64,000 nucleotides of DNA from contig NZ_QZFU01000023.1 in NCBI RefSeq assembly GCF_003598715.1, positions 62,001-126,000 of the forward strand, given 5' to 3'. Origin of the DNA: Nocardia panacis (GTDB lineage: Bacteria > Actinomycetota > Actinomycetes > Mycobacteriales > Mycobacteriaceae). Position 1 is the stretch's first letter. Each line of letters starts with the position of its first letter. A program made the translations under genes and the position numbers. Positions 50,194-58,646 of this stretch are shown in pieces. The notes below the pieces were generated by a model that saw nothing but the letters and a program-made list of their open reading frames with translations, did no database searches and was not told the origin of the DNA.

Positions 50194-52412
50194 TGTTCGC
50201 GCGCTGGGGGGAACTCGTCCACCGACTCCGCTACACCGTCCTGGGTCTCACCGTCGCCGCCCTGCTCGCCCTCGGCGGCTACGGCATCGGCGTCGAAGAC
50301 CACCTCAGCTCCAGCGGACTGTTCGACCCCACCGCCGAATCCTCCCGTGCCGCCGAGATCGCCGACCGCGCCTTCGGCCGCAACCACGACGGCGACGTCC
50401 TGCTGATCGTCACCGCACCACCCGGTAAAACCGTCGACGATCCCGACCTCACCGCCCGCGTGGTCGAGCACCTCAACCGCCTTCCCCGCGAACATCCGAA
50501 CGAGATCGCCGCCGTCAACGCCTCCTACTGGCCCGGAGCAGGCGCCCTCACCGGCACCCAGGCCGCCACCGAGGACCGGACCACAGCCTTCGCCGCGCTG
50601 GCCCTGCTCGGCGACAACGACACCGACGTCCTGGCCAACTACCGCAAGGTCAAGGACGAGTTCACCATTCCCGGCGTCGACGTCCGCGTCGCCGGACTCC
50701 AAGCCGTCGCGGGCACCATCAACGACACCATGGCCGACGACATCACCCGAATGGAGAAGCTCGCCTTCCCGGCCGTCGCCGTCCTCTTGTTCTTCATCTT
50801 CGGCGGACTCATCGCCGCCGCCCTGCCCCTGCTCGTCGGCGCGCTCACCGTCGCGGGCGCCAATGGCATCGTCATGGCCCTCACCCACCTCACCCAGGTC
50901 AATTCCTTCGTCTCCGGCGTCATCTCCATGGTCGGACTCGGCCTGGCCATCGACTACGGCCTGTTCATCGTCAGCCGCTTCCGCGAGGAACTCGCCGAAG
51001 GCCACGACACCCCCGCCGCCGTGCGCCGCACCGTCACGACCGCCGGGCGCACCGTCGTCTACTCCGCCACCATGGTCATCGCCAGCCTCGCGGGCCTGCT
51101 GATATTCCCCCAGGGCTTCCTCAAATCCATCGCCTACGGCGCGATCGCCACCGTGGCCCTGGCCGCGCTCACCGCCATCACCGTCCTGCCCGCCACCCTC
51201 GCCCTGCTCGGCCCGCGCGTCGACAAGTTCGGCCTGCAACGCTTCCGCCGCACCCGCACCGCCGAACAGGTGGAGAACAGTTTCTGGGGCCGCACCGCCC
51301 GCTGGGTCATGCGCCGACCGCTGCGGGTGGCCATCCCCCTCAGCATCGGCCTGTTCCTGCTGATCATCCCCATGAAGAACCTCGTCTTCGGCGGACTCAG
51401 CGAGAAATACCTCCCCGCCGACAACCCGGTCCGCATCGCCCAGCACGACTTCGACGAACAGTTCAAACTCCGCAAAGCCGACCCGCTCATGCTGATCGTG
51501 CTGTCGGACAACACCGCCGACGTCGGACGGGTCCGCACCCTCGCCAACGAGGCCCCCGGCCTCGCCGAGGAGTTCGAAGTCCCCAAACCCGCCAGGGGGC
51601 AACCCGGCGTCTACCGCATGCAGACCCCGCTCATCGACTCCGCCCAGGGCGGCAAAACCATCGAATACCTGCGCGCCATGGACATTCCCGAGGGCACCAC
51701 CCTGCTCGTCGGCGGCAAACCCGCACTGGAGAAGGACAGCATCGACGCCCTGCTCTACCGCATCCCCTTCATGATCCTGCTGGTCGTCGTCCTGACCGGC
51801 ACCCTCATGTTCCTCACCTTCGGCTCGATCGTGCTGCCCATCAAGGCCATCCTCATGAGCGCGCTCGGCCTCGGCTCCACCCTCGGCATCCTGACCTGGA
51901 TCTTCGTCGACGGACACGGCGCGAACCTGCTGCACTTCACCCCGCAGCCCATCATGGCCCCCGTCCTCGTACTGATCATCGCCATCATCTACGGACTGTC
52001 CACCGACTACGAGGTCTTCCTGCTCTCCCGCATGGTCGAGGCCCGCGCGCGGGGGGCGAGCACCGTCGCCGCCATCGGGTCCGGCACCGCGCACACCGGG
52101 CGCATCATCACCGCCGCCGCCCTCATCCTGCTCGTGGTCACCGGCGCGTTCGCCTTCTCCGACCTGGTCATGATGCAGTACATCGCCTACGGCATGATCG
52201 CCGCGCTCGTCATCGATGCCACCCTGCTGCGCATGCTCCTCGTCCCGGCAGTCATGCGCCTGCTCGGCGACGACTGCTGGTGGGCGCCGGCCCCGCTGCG
52301 CCGTCTCCAGGAACGCATCGGCATGCGCGAACCCGACCTAGGCGCCGAGCAACCCGTCGAGGCAGCGCCCGTACAGGTCTCGCCGAACGGATTCACCCGG
52401 CGCCGCGAGTGA
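50193..52412 (+). CDS. MMPL-family RND transporter
   Basis: About 739 residues. Layout TM1, extracytoplasmic domain, TM2-6, central loop, TM7, second domain, TM8-12. GLGLAIDYGLFIVSRFREEL around residue 250 and YGLSTDYEVFLLSRMVEARA around residue 605 are the two MMPL G-x-x-x-D-Y motifs carrying the proton-relay Asp-Tyr pairs; SGVISMVGLGLA and PIMAPVLVLIIAIIYG precede them. In Mycobacteriales MmpL proteins export lipids, siderophores or drugs; no lipid-synthesis gene is adjacent. ATG 50193 starts at FARWGELVHRLRY, the usual beginning of the family. Confidence 0.92.
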   Translation: MFARWGELVHRLRYTVLGLTVAALLALGGYGIGVEDHLSSSGLFDPTAESSRAAEIADRAFGRNHDGDVLLIVTAPPGKTVDDPDLTARVVEHLNRLPREHPNEIAAVNASYWPGAGALTGTQAATEDRTTAFAALALLGDNDTDVLANYRKVKDEFTIPGVDVRVAGLQAVAGTINDTMADDITRMEKLAFPAVAVLLFFIFGGLIAAALPLLVGALTVAGANGIVMALTHLTQVNSFVSGVISMVGLGLAIDYGLFIVSRFREELAEGHDTPAAVRRTVTTAGRTVVYSATMVIASLAGLLIFPQGFLKSIAYGAIATVALAALTAITVLPATLALLGPRVDKFGLQRFRRTRTAEQVENSFWGRTARWVMRRPLRVAIPLSIGLFLLIIPMKNLVFGGLSEKYLPADNPVRIAQHDFDEQFKLRKADPLMLIVLSDNTADVGRVRTLANEAPGLAEEFEVPKPARGQPGVYRMQTPLIDSAQGGKTIEYLRAMDIPEGTTLLVGGKPALEKDSIDALLYRIPFMILLVVVLTGTLMFLTFGSIVLPIKAILMSALGLGSTLGILTWIFVDGHGANLLHFTPQPIMAPVLVLIIAIIYGLSTDYEVFLLSRMVEARARGASTVAAIGSGTAHTGRIITAAALILLVVTGAFAFSDLVMMQYIAYGMIAALVIDATLLRMLLVPAVMRLLGDDCWWAPAPLRRLQERIGMREPDLGAEQPVEAAPVQVSPNGFTRRRE

Positions 52413-52425
52413 GGCCCGAACGCGC

Positions 52426-52451
52426 AACGACCCCGCGGGTGCGGGGTCGTT
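52426..52451. terminator. bidirectional terminator between convergent genes
   Basis: Perfect 11-bp stem AACGACCCCGC / GCGGGGTCGTT with the loop GGGT, located between the stop of the MMPL gene and the stop of the convergent DUF2156 gene six bases away. The stem ends in AA/TT, providing short U-tracts in both directions. Confidence 0.8.
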
Positions 52452-52456
52452 GGCGT

Positions 52457-53818
52457 TCAGTACTGACGACGATGCGGGACGAACTCCAGCGACAGCATGG
52501 CCGCGCCCGCGATCAGCACCTCGCGCCAGCGGATCAGGGCGTAGCGCTGGTCCGACAGGGCGTGGAACTTGCGCAGATACCGGTACAGCGACTCCAGCCG
52601 GATCAGGGGATCGCCCAGATGCACGAGCAGATACATCAACTGCTGGGTCCGCGACCGCTGCTTGTCGGCGAACAACTCGGGAAACGCCGCGAACGCCAAG
52701 GAGATTCGGCGAATGCCTTGGGCGCGGGCGTAAGCCACCAGGTCGACCACCATGCGCTCGTCCAGCCCGTTCGGGGCGTCCTTGCGTCGCCACGGCACGT
52801 CCAGGCTCAACTCGCGCCCGCCGCCGGAGACGCCGTAGCGCTGGAAACCCACCACCCGGTCCTCGGCATCGCGCGCCAACACCACCAGCATGTGCGGATT
52901 CCGACCGTCCAGCAGGTGGTCCAGGATCATCGAGAAGCCGCGACTCTGCCGACCGGCATGCCATTCGTCGACGACGCCGAGCAGATCCGCGCGCAGCGCG
53001 GGCGGCAGCGCGCCCTCCGCGATCACCTCGGTGCGCACGCCGAAGTTCTTGGTGCGACTCACCGCCTGACGCAGATTCCGGTACTTGCGTCCGACCATGT
53101 CGAACCGGTCCACCTCGATGACCACGTCGCGCCCGATCGGCACCGGACGCAGGCCGCGATGCTCGGCCGCGCGCTCGCGCCACAGCCCGCTCACCTCGGG
53201 ACCGGCCCCGAGCACCGCGATCCGCCAGCCGTGATTCATCGCGAATTCGGAGAATTCGCCGACCAGTTCGCCGAACGCGGCCCGATCCCCGATCGGATCG
53301 CCCGCCACCACCGCGATCCCGAAGCGGGTGCGATAGGCGATGGCCGCCGTGGACTGGGCGTTGAAGTAGTAGGTCTTCGACGAGTGCAGCGCGAACGGCG
53401 CGAGTGGATCGTCGATCGTCCTGTCGACCAGAGCCGCCACCCGATACATCTGCTGCGGCTGCGGTCTGCTCGACTGCGGCAGCATCAGGATGAATCCGGT
53501 CGAGGCCAGCAGCCCGAACCCGACGGCGGGATGTTCGGCCCGATACGCCACATTCGCGCACGCCAGCGCGAAGACCGCGATCGTCAAGTGCGGCAGTGTG
53601 ATCGGCCGGTGCAGATGCAGACCCCGCGCCACGAACACACCCGAGAGCGAAGCCGCGACGAACCACGCGTGGTTCACACCCTCGTGGGTGGCCTGCACCG
53701 CCTCGTAGATCAGTACCAGACTCACGCCGAGCAGTGCCGTCATCAGGACCGGCCGCACCATAGGCGCCGTGGTGAACGACGCCTCCCGGTACGCGGTCAA
53801 CGTGGAGTTGCGCGCCAT
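52457..53818 (-). CDS. DUF2156 / phosphatidylglycerol lysyltransferase-like membrane protein
   Basis: About 453 residues. Four or five hydrophobic segments at the N-terminus (PVLMTALLGVSLVLIYEAVQ, HAWFVAASLSGVFVARGL, LTIAVFALACANVAYRA, VGFGLLASTGFILMLP) are followed by a GNAT-like double domain: SKTYYFNAQSTAAIAYRTRF, GIAVVAGDPIGDRAAFGELV, KYRNLRQAVSRTKNFGVRTE and FQRYGVSGGGRELSLDVPWR. This matches the C-terminal catalytic part of MprF/LysX-type aminoacyl-tRNA:lipid transferases, though the N-terminal flippase is short. Likely modifies a membrane lipid. ATG 53818 follows GGAAGGGGGG. Confidence 0.82.
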   Translation of the reverse strand: MARNSTLTAYREASFTTAPMVRPVLMTALLGVSLVLIYEAVQATHEGVNHAWFVAASLSGVFVARGLHLHRPITLPHLTIAVFALACANVAYRAEHPAVGFGLLASTGFILMLPQSSRPQPQQMYRVAALVDRTIDDPLAPFALHSSKTYYFNAQSTAAIAYRTRFGIAVVAGDPIGDRAAFGELVGEFSEFAMNHGWRIAVLGAGPEVSGLWRERAAEHRGLRPVPIGRDVVIEVDRFDMVGRKYRNLRQAVSRTKNFGVRTEVIAEGALPPALRADLLGVVDEWHAGRQSRGFSMILDHLLDGRNPHMLVVLARDAEDRVVGFQRYGVSGGGRELSLDVPWRRKDAPNGLDERMVVDLVAYARAQGIRRISLAFAAFPELFADKQRSRTQQLMYLLVHLGDPLIRLESLYRYLRKFHALSDQRYALIRWREVLIAGAAMLSLEFVPHRRQY

Positions 53819-54302
53819 GATCCCCCCTTCCTCATTCACGTCGCCCACCTAACTCGCCGTGACGATCCCACGACCAGCCGGTCATCGAGAACCTCCCGCC
53901 ATCCACCGAAACAATCACACCGTGCGGCATCCGCCCACTCTCCTGACGACCATCCGCCCGAAACCCATCCGATCCCGACCCCGCCGAGGGTTCCCCTCTC
54001 CTCGATGCGGCCGACCACCGGTTAACTCTCACTCTCACCGTGAACGTGCGCGAAGGCAACGATATTTCATAGGAGGATTTACATAGTCAGATGCGCATAT
54101 CTTGGTACGGGGATGTTTTTATAGGATCGATAGGGGGGTGGACGCCTAGGGCTTTTGGTGGTTGCCGGGGGGATACGGGTCTCTATATAAGACGGGGGTA
54201 GGTACTCCCCTGGGCTGCCGAAGCCCTCGGTCGCATGGGCCGCTCCCCTACCCCTAATGTTGCTGTCGATCAATCGGACTCGGGCCGGCCTAGGCTGGGG
54301 CG
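53819..54302. other. 484-bp region of unusual low-GC, G-rich sequence
   Basis: The second half (about 54055-54230) is much poorer in GC than its surroundings and rich in GGGG and TATA-like stretches. An ATG at 54090 opens a 36-codon frame beginning MRISWYGDVFIGSIGG and closing TGLYIRRG; AGGAGG lies 14 bases before it, somewhat far. I cannot name the element; a small RNA, a leader region of the glycosidase gene or a degenerate foreign insertion are possible. The first half shows no gene. Confidence 0.45.
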
Positions 54303-55619
54303 ATGCGATCACGAAGTCGTCGGATGCTGGCCGCGTTCACCGCGGCGGGGACGGCGCTGGTTCTCGGCGCCTCGCCCGCGGCGGCCCGCTCCCCCGCGCC
54401 CGATCGAGTCGCGCCGCTGGGGGCGGAATTCCTCTGGGGTGTGGCCGCGTCCGGGTTCCAGTCGGAGGGCAGCGCGCCCGACAGCAACTGGACCCGCTAC
54501 ATCGCCGCGGGGAAAACCGATGACCCGCTGCGCGATTCGGTCGACTTCTTCCATCGCTACCGGTCGGATATCGAGCTGGCGCGGGAGCTTGGCGTCAAGG
54601 TCTATCGGATCGGGATCGAGTGGGCGCGAGTGCAGCCGCGACCGGGCGAGTGGGACGAGGACGGACTTCGCTTCTACGACACGGTGATCGCCGCGATCAC
54701 CGACGCGGGCATGCGGCCCATGCTGACGCTCGACCACTGGGTGTATCCCGGCTGGGAAGCGGAGCGGGGCGGCTGGGCGAATCCCGACATCGTGACCGAC
54801 TGGTTGGCCAACGCGCGCACGGTCGTCGACCGCTTCGCCGGGGCGAATCCGCTCTGGGTCACTTTCAACGAACCGGCCTTCTATCTGGTCAACGAGATGC
54901 GCAACGGCGGTCTGCCCGTGGCCGCCGCGCCCGCGATGGTCGACCGAATCGCGCAGGCGCACAACGCCATCTATGACTACATTCACACCAAGCAGAACGC
55001 GGCCATGGTCACCAGCAATGTCGCCTACATCCCCGGCGGTGCGGACGACCTGATCTCCGGCTCGGTCCTCGACCGCATCGCGAACAAACTCGACTACATC
55101 GGTATTGACTACTACTACGGCCTCTCCCCCGACGCCCTCGGCTTCGATCCCGCCGATTCCTGGCGCAATCCGCTGCAGCCGGAGGGCATTTACTATGCGC
55201 TGGACCACTATTCGCGCAAGTTTCCGGGAAGGCCGCTCTACATTGTGGAAAACGGAATGCCCACCGAGAACGGCCGCCCCCGCCCCGACGGTTACCGCCG
55301 GGGCGACAATCTGCGCGACAACGTCTATTGGTTGCAGCGCGCCAAAGCCGACGGAATGAATCTCCTCGGCTACAACTATTGGAGTCTCACCGACAATTAC
55401 GAATGGGGCTCCTACACACCGCGTTTCGGCCTGTATACCGTGGATGTGCTGACGGATCCGACGCTGACCCGCAAGCCCACCGACGCGGTGCCCGCCTACG
55501 CCGCCATCACCCGCGCGGGCGGCGTTCCCGCCGACTATCGACCTACCAGGGAGCCGAAGAACTGCTCACTGGTGGCTCCGGTGGACAGTTGCACCGATCC
55601 GGTCCGACTGCCCGGCTAG
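54303..55619 (+). CDS. secreted glycoside hydrolase family 1 (beta-glucosidase-like)
   Basis: 438 residues. Signal peptide RRMLAAFTAAGTALVLGASP with cleavage near AAARS exports the enzyme. The TIM-barrel catalytic residues are visible: acid/base E190 in LWVTFNEPAFY and nucleophile E316 in PLYIVENGMP; FLWGVAASGFQSEG is the typical N-terminal strand and YNYWSLTDNYEWGSYTPRFG the C-terminal aglycone-site segment. It hydrolyses beta-glucosides or related sugars outside the cell. GH1 enzymes are usually cytosolic; the secreted form with a short cysteine-bearing tail (KNCSLVAPVDSCTDP) is less common. ATG 54303. Confidence 0.9.
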   Translation: MRSRSRRMLAAFTAAGTALVLGASPAAARSPAPDRVAPLGAEFLWGVAASGFQSEGSAPDSNWTRYIAAGKTDDPLRDSVDFFHRYRSDIELARELGVKVYRIGIEWARVQPRPGEWDEDGLRFYDTVIAAITDAGMRPMLTLDHWVYPGWEAERGGWANPDIVTDWLANARTVVDRFAGANPLWVTFNEPAFYLVNEMRNGGLPVAAAPAMVDRIAQAHNAIYDYIHTKQNAAMVTSNVAYIPGGADDLISGSVLDRIANKLDYIGIDYYYGLSPDALGFDPADSWRNPLQPEGIYYALDHYSRKFPGRPLYIVENGMPTENGRPRPDGYRRGDNLRDNVYWLQRAKADGMNLLGYNYWSLTDNYEWGSYTPRFGLYTVDVLTDPTLTRKPTDAVPAYAAITRAGGVPADYRPTREPKNCSLVAPVDSCTDPVRLPG

Positions 55620-55642
55620 CCGAACGGACGGTGCGGATTCGG

Positions 55643-55697
55643 GATCGTCGCGCAGGGATGGGGCCGAGCCGACACCTGACCCGGCCCCACGACGATC
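55643..55697 (+). terminator. long two-part hairpin after the glycosidase gene
   Basis: Outer arms GATCGTCG (55643-55650) and CGACGATC (55690-55697) enclose an inner pair GGGGCCG (55660-55666) / CGGCCCC (55682-55688). The arms match perfectly. It lies between two convergent genes and probably terminates both. Confidence 0.65.
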
Positions 55698-55745
55698 ACC
55701 TCCCTCAGTGATCGGCACCGACCGGTCGAAATACCTTGGGCCTGC

Positions 55746-56423
55746 TCAGTTCGTCTTGGGTGGCTGAGCGACCCCCGGCGCCGCGGCGCCGCCGATGGTC
55801 GTTGTCGTGAAGGTCGGCTTCGGGTCCGGGTAGCAGGAGATCGGGACGTCCAACGGACCCAGGACGGTATCCACGTTCGAGGTGAGCGTCATTCCCGCGT
55901 CGGCGTAGCTGGTCCCGGCGTAGGTGCTGGTGATGGATCCCGAGGCGCCTGCGGTCACATTGATCGTTTCCGCGGGCAAGGTGAAGCTCGCGCCACCCGC
56001 GATCGGTCCCGCCACGTTCAGTGCGATCTTTCCTCCTGAGGTGTCGATGGTCGCCGCCACGCTGCCACCCGAGGCGGTGGCCGAGACGAAGGTGGCGCCC
56101 GCCGGGTACGGCGTGATCACTTGCAGATCGTGAATGTTGTTGACGTTGAAGCCGTTCGAACTGGCCGGCACCGCGGTCGCGAGCGGGGTCAGTTTGATCG
56201 TCACCGCCGAACCGCCTGCCGCGGAGGTCGGTGCGTCACCGGCCACCTGCGCGGTCAGCGTCGAAGTCTGGTCTACACCGAAAACGGTTCCCTGGCACTG
56301 CCAGGTGATGGTGGTCGTCCCCTGGGGGACGGCACCGGCGGGCGAGGCCAGACACCAGGTCGCCGCGAGGGCGACCGGAGCTGCGGCGAGAACGCGAATG
56401 CCGACAGACGGAATGGATTTCAT
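55746..56423 (-). CDS. secreted beta-rich protein of unknown function
   Basis: About 225 residues. Signal peptide VGIRVLAAAPVALAATWCLA then SPAGAVPQG, cleaved near AGA. The mature protein is built of alternating hydrophobic strands rich in Thr, Ser, Ala and Gly (STLTAQVAGDAPTSAAGGSA, GGKIALNVAGPIAGGASFTL, GSITSTYAGTSYADAGMTL) with cysteine pairs at WQCQG and ISCYPDP. The pattern resembles the dehydratase-like exported beta-sandwich proteins of mycobacteria and nocardiae (DUF6801-like), but I am not certain. ATG 56423 follows GGAGAAGAAG. Confidence 0.75.
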   Translation of the reverse strand: MKSIPSVGIRVLAAAPVALAATWCLASPAGAVPQGTTTITWQCQGTVFGVDQTSTLTAQVAGDAPTSAAGGSAVTIKLTPLATAVPASSNGFNVNNIHDLQVITPYPAGATFVSATASGGSVAATIDTSGGKIALNVAGPIAGGASFTLPAETINVTAGASGSITSTYAGTSYADAGMTLTSNVDTVLGPLDVPISCYPDPKPTFTTTTIGGAAAPGVAQPPKTN

Positions 56424-56802
56424 GATCTTCTTCTCCATAACTCTATAGCGGGTGGCCGAGTTTCTCGGGAAAACCGGCCCTCGCTATCAACTGGAGCCAG
56501 AACTGTAACCCGTTCCTACTCTTTTGTGGGACATTTCTCCTCTTTAGTGACTTTGGGACATTTCACAATAAGTTGATCATGAATTCCTTGAATAGGCTTA
56601 TGTAGCAGCCATTTTCATGGACATACGGTCAAGCCCTGGCGCAGCGAGCAGGCACGGCACACTTGAGACATCGCCGGGATCTACCCCGTTTGAACGGTTT
56701 CACATAAGAACGTGTTGTAGTTCGCAAATCTGTAAAACCTCGCGGTCAGCGAATTCATAGATATCGCCGAATCCCGGTCGTCGGACCACCCCGGAACCGG
56801 GA
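56424..56802. other. 379-bp promoter region of the secreted protein, no gene
   Basis: AT-rich for this genome. Contains a direct repeat GGGACATTTC at 56528-56537 and 56555-56564 (27 bp apart) and a short palindrome CCGTTTGAACGG at 56686-56697. No protein-coding frame was found. The repeats lie about 105-140 bp upstream of the secreted-protein start and may be activator sites. Confidence 0.45.
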
Positions 56803-57507
56803 TCAGACGCCGCCGCGGTAGCCGAGCAGATCGAGGATGGCGTCGAGATGCAGTTCGTAGACTTCGGCGCGGTCGGCGAAGGTGTCCGCGCCGTACATGT
56901 CGAAGACATCGAAGTTGACCGCGCCGAAAAGACTGGACCAGGCGGTAATTCCCCGTGCGATGAGCCAATCGGGCAGATCCAGGCCGAATTCCGCGCGGAT
57001 CCCGGCGAAATTGCCCGCGAGAGATTCGGGAACGGTGACCGGGCGCGTCGGTTCGGCAAGCACGCCCTGCCTGTAGGCCGCATCGATAAGGCCCATCAGA
57101 GTGACCACCACCCGAATGCCAGGGGCGACGGTCTGTTCGGCAGGCGCTTGATAGCCGGGGACGGGAGTGCCGAAAAGCAGTCCGTAGCGGGCCGGTTCGG
57201 ACAGCGCCCATTCGCGCACAGCGCGACCCAGGACCCGGATGCGCTCGATCGGGTCGGCGGGGGCCGCGTCCAGGGCGGCGTCGACGGCGTCGCCGAGGTC
57301 GGTGTAGCCGTCGACGACCAACAGGGTGAGCAGCTCGTCGCGGCTGCTGACGTAGCGGTAGACCGCCGAGGAGACCACGCCGAGGTCACGCGCCACGGCG
57401 CGCAGCGACAGGGCGGCGGCCCCATGACTGGCCAGGTGGTCGCGGCCGATGCGCACGATATCGGTCATGGTTTGCGCCCTGGCTCGGGCGCGCGGGGTCG
57501 TTGGCAT
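56803..57507 (-). CDS. TetR/AcrR-family transcriptional regulator
   Basis: About 234 residues. HTH: TDIVRIGRDHLASHGAAALS then LRAVARDLGVVSSAVYRYVS with SRDELLTLLV, the recognition helix SSAVYRYV being classic. The C-terminal domain is the WHG/TetR_C_13-like type. ATG 57507 precedes PTTPRARARAQ, an expected basic start, although its ribosome site is weak. Divergent from the epimerase-like gene at 57640 and probably its repressor. Confidence 0.88.
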   Translation of the reverse strand: MPTTPRARARAQTMTDIVRIGRDHLASHGAAALSLRAVARDLGVVSSAVYRYVSSRDELLTLLVVDGYTDLGDAVDAALDAAPADPIERIRVLGRAVREWALSEPARYGLLFGTPVPGYQAPAEQTVAPGIRVVVTLMGLIDAAYRQGVLAEPTRPVTVPESLAGNFAGIRAEFGLDLPDWLIARGITAWSSLFGAVNFDVFDMYGADTFADRAEVYELHLDAILDLLGYRGGV

Positions 57508-57547
57508 GTCCCAAGGGTGCCGATCAGCGAGAGCGATGTCAACAATC

Positions 57548-57615
57548 GTGAGCACTGCTCTTGACTTGGCGCGGGCAATGCCGCATGCTCGAAAACAACT
57601 GAGAGCGTCGCTCTC
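57548..57615. promoter_or_regulatory. two palindromic operators flanking a promoter
   Basis: GAGCACTGCTC (57548-57558) and GAGAGCGTCGCTCTC (57601-57615) are perfect palindromes with similar GAG..CTC ends. Between them lies TTGACT (57560-57565), a good -35 for the epimerase gene, so the second site would cover its transcription start. Confidence 0.6.
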
Positions 57616-57639
57616 TAAAATGACCCGGAAGGACAGCTC

Positions 57640-58569
57640 ATGCCGGAACTGCACGTCGTCATCGGAGCCGGACCCGTCGGCGCCACCATCGCCGAACAAC
57701 TCGCCGCCGCAGGTGCGCGGGTTCGCGTCCTGACCCGCTCGGGCAGCGGACCCGAACATGCCCGCATCGAGCGGCGCGCGGTGGACGTGTCGCAGCGGAC
57801 CCGACTCTCGGGCCAGTTCGATGGCGCGCGGGCCGTCTACCACTGCATGCACACCTCCCGCTATGTCGCGGCGGACTGGTGGGCCGAACTGCCCCCGACC
57901 GAACAGGTCGTCATGAACGAGGCGGAGCGAGCGGGCGCCGTGGTCGTCTTCCCCGAGAGCCTCTACTCCTACGGCCCGGTCCGCGAACCGATGCGCGAAT
58001 CCATGGACCGGGCCGCGAACTTCGGCAAGCCCGCGGTGCGGGTCGCGCTGCTGAAGGCCAGGGCGGAGCACCGCGCGCACACGGTCAGCGTCGCCGCATC
58101 GGACTTCATCGGACCGCATGTGCACACCGCGCTGGCGGGGGACATCATCCTGCGACCGCTGCTGGCCGGAAAGCGGATCAGGACCATGGGGGATCTCGAC
58201 GCGCCACACGCCTTCACCTACATGCCGGATCTGGCGGCGGCCATGATCAAGGCGGCGAGCGATACGGCGCTGTGGGACAGCTTCCTGCACGCCCCGACCG
58301 CGGCGCCCATCTCCCAGCGCGAACTCATTCGCCGCTACGCCGACGCGGCGGGCGCCGGCGCGCCGAAGGTCTTCGCCGCACCGGGGTGGCTGCTGCGCGC
58401 CGGCGGGTGGTTCAACACCGATATGCGCGAGATGGCGGAAATGGTCTATCAATTCGAGCGGCCGTTCACCCTCGACTCCACGGCGAGCGAGGCACGGCTC
58501 GGATTCGGACCGACCCCCTTCGACACCGTCATCGAAACGACCGTCGCCTGGCGGCGCGAACAAGTGTGA
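57640..58569 (+). CDS. NAD-dependent epimerase/dehydratase-like SDR
   Basis: 309 residues, extended/atypical SDR. HVVIGAGPVGATIAEQLAAA is the NAD(P)-binding loop (G-A-G-P-x-G-A instead of G-x-x-G-x-x-G), and FPESLYSYGPVREPMRESMD corresponds to the catalytic region with Y-S-Y-G where the usual YxxxK lysine is missing, so catalysis may differ or be lost. VHTALAGDIILRPLLAGKRI and HAFTYMPDLAAAMIKAASD are typical of the NmrA/epimerase group. ATG 57640 follows GGAAGGACAG. Target of the divergent TetR gene. Confidence 0.83.
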   Translation: MPELHVVIGAGPVGATIAEQLAAAGARVRVLTRSGSGPEHARIERRAVDVSQRTRLSGQFDGARAVYHCMHTSRYVAADWWAELPPTEQVVMNEAERAGAVVVFPESLYSYGPVREPMRESMDRAANFGKPAVRVALLKARAEHRAHTVSVAASDFIGPHVHTALAGDIILRPLLAGKRIRTMGDLDAPHAFTYMPDLAAAMIKAASDTALWDSFLHAPTAAPISQRELIRRYADAAGAGAPKVFAAPGWLLRAGGWFNTDMREMAEMVYQFERPFTLDSTASEARLGFGPTPFDTVIETTVAWRREQV

Positions 58570-58646
58570 TCCCCAGTTCCAGATACTTCGCTACTCGGGA
58601 GTAGTGTTACCCCGGTCACCGTCGACACCGGATGAGGAGTTGCCAG

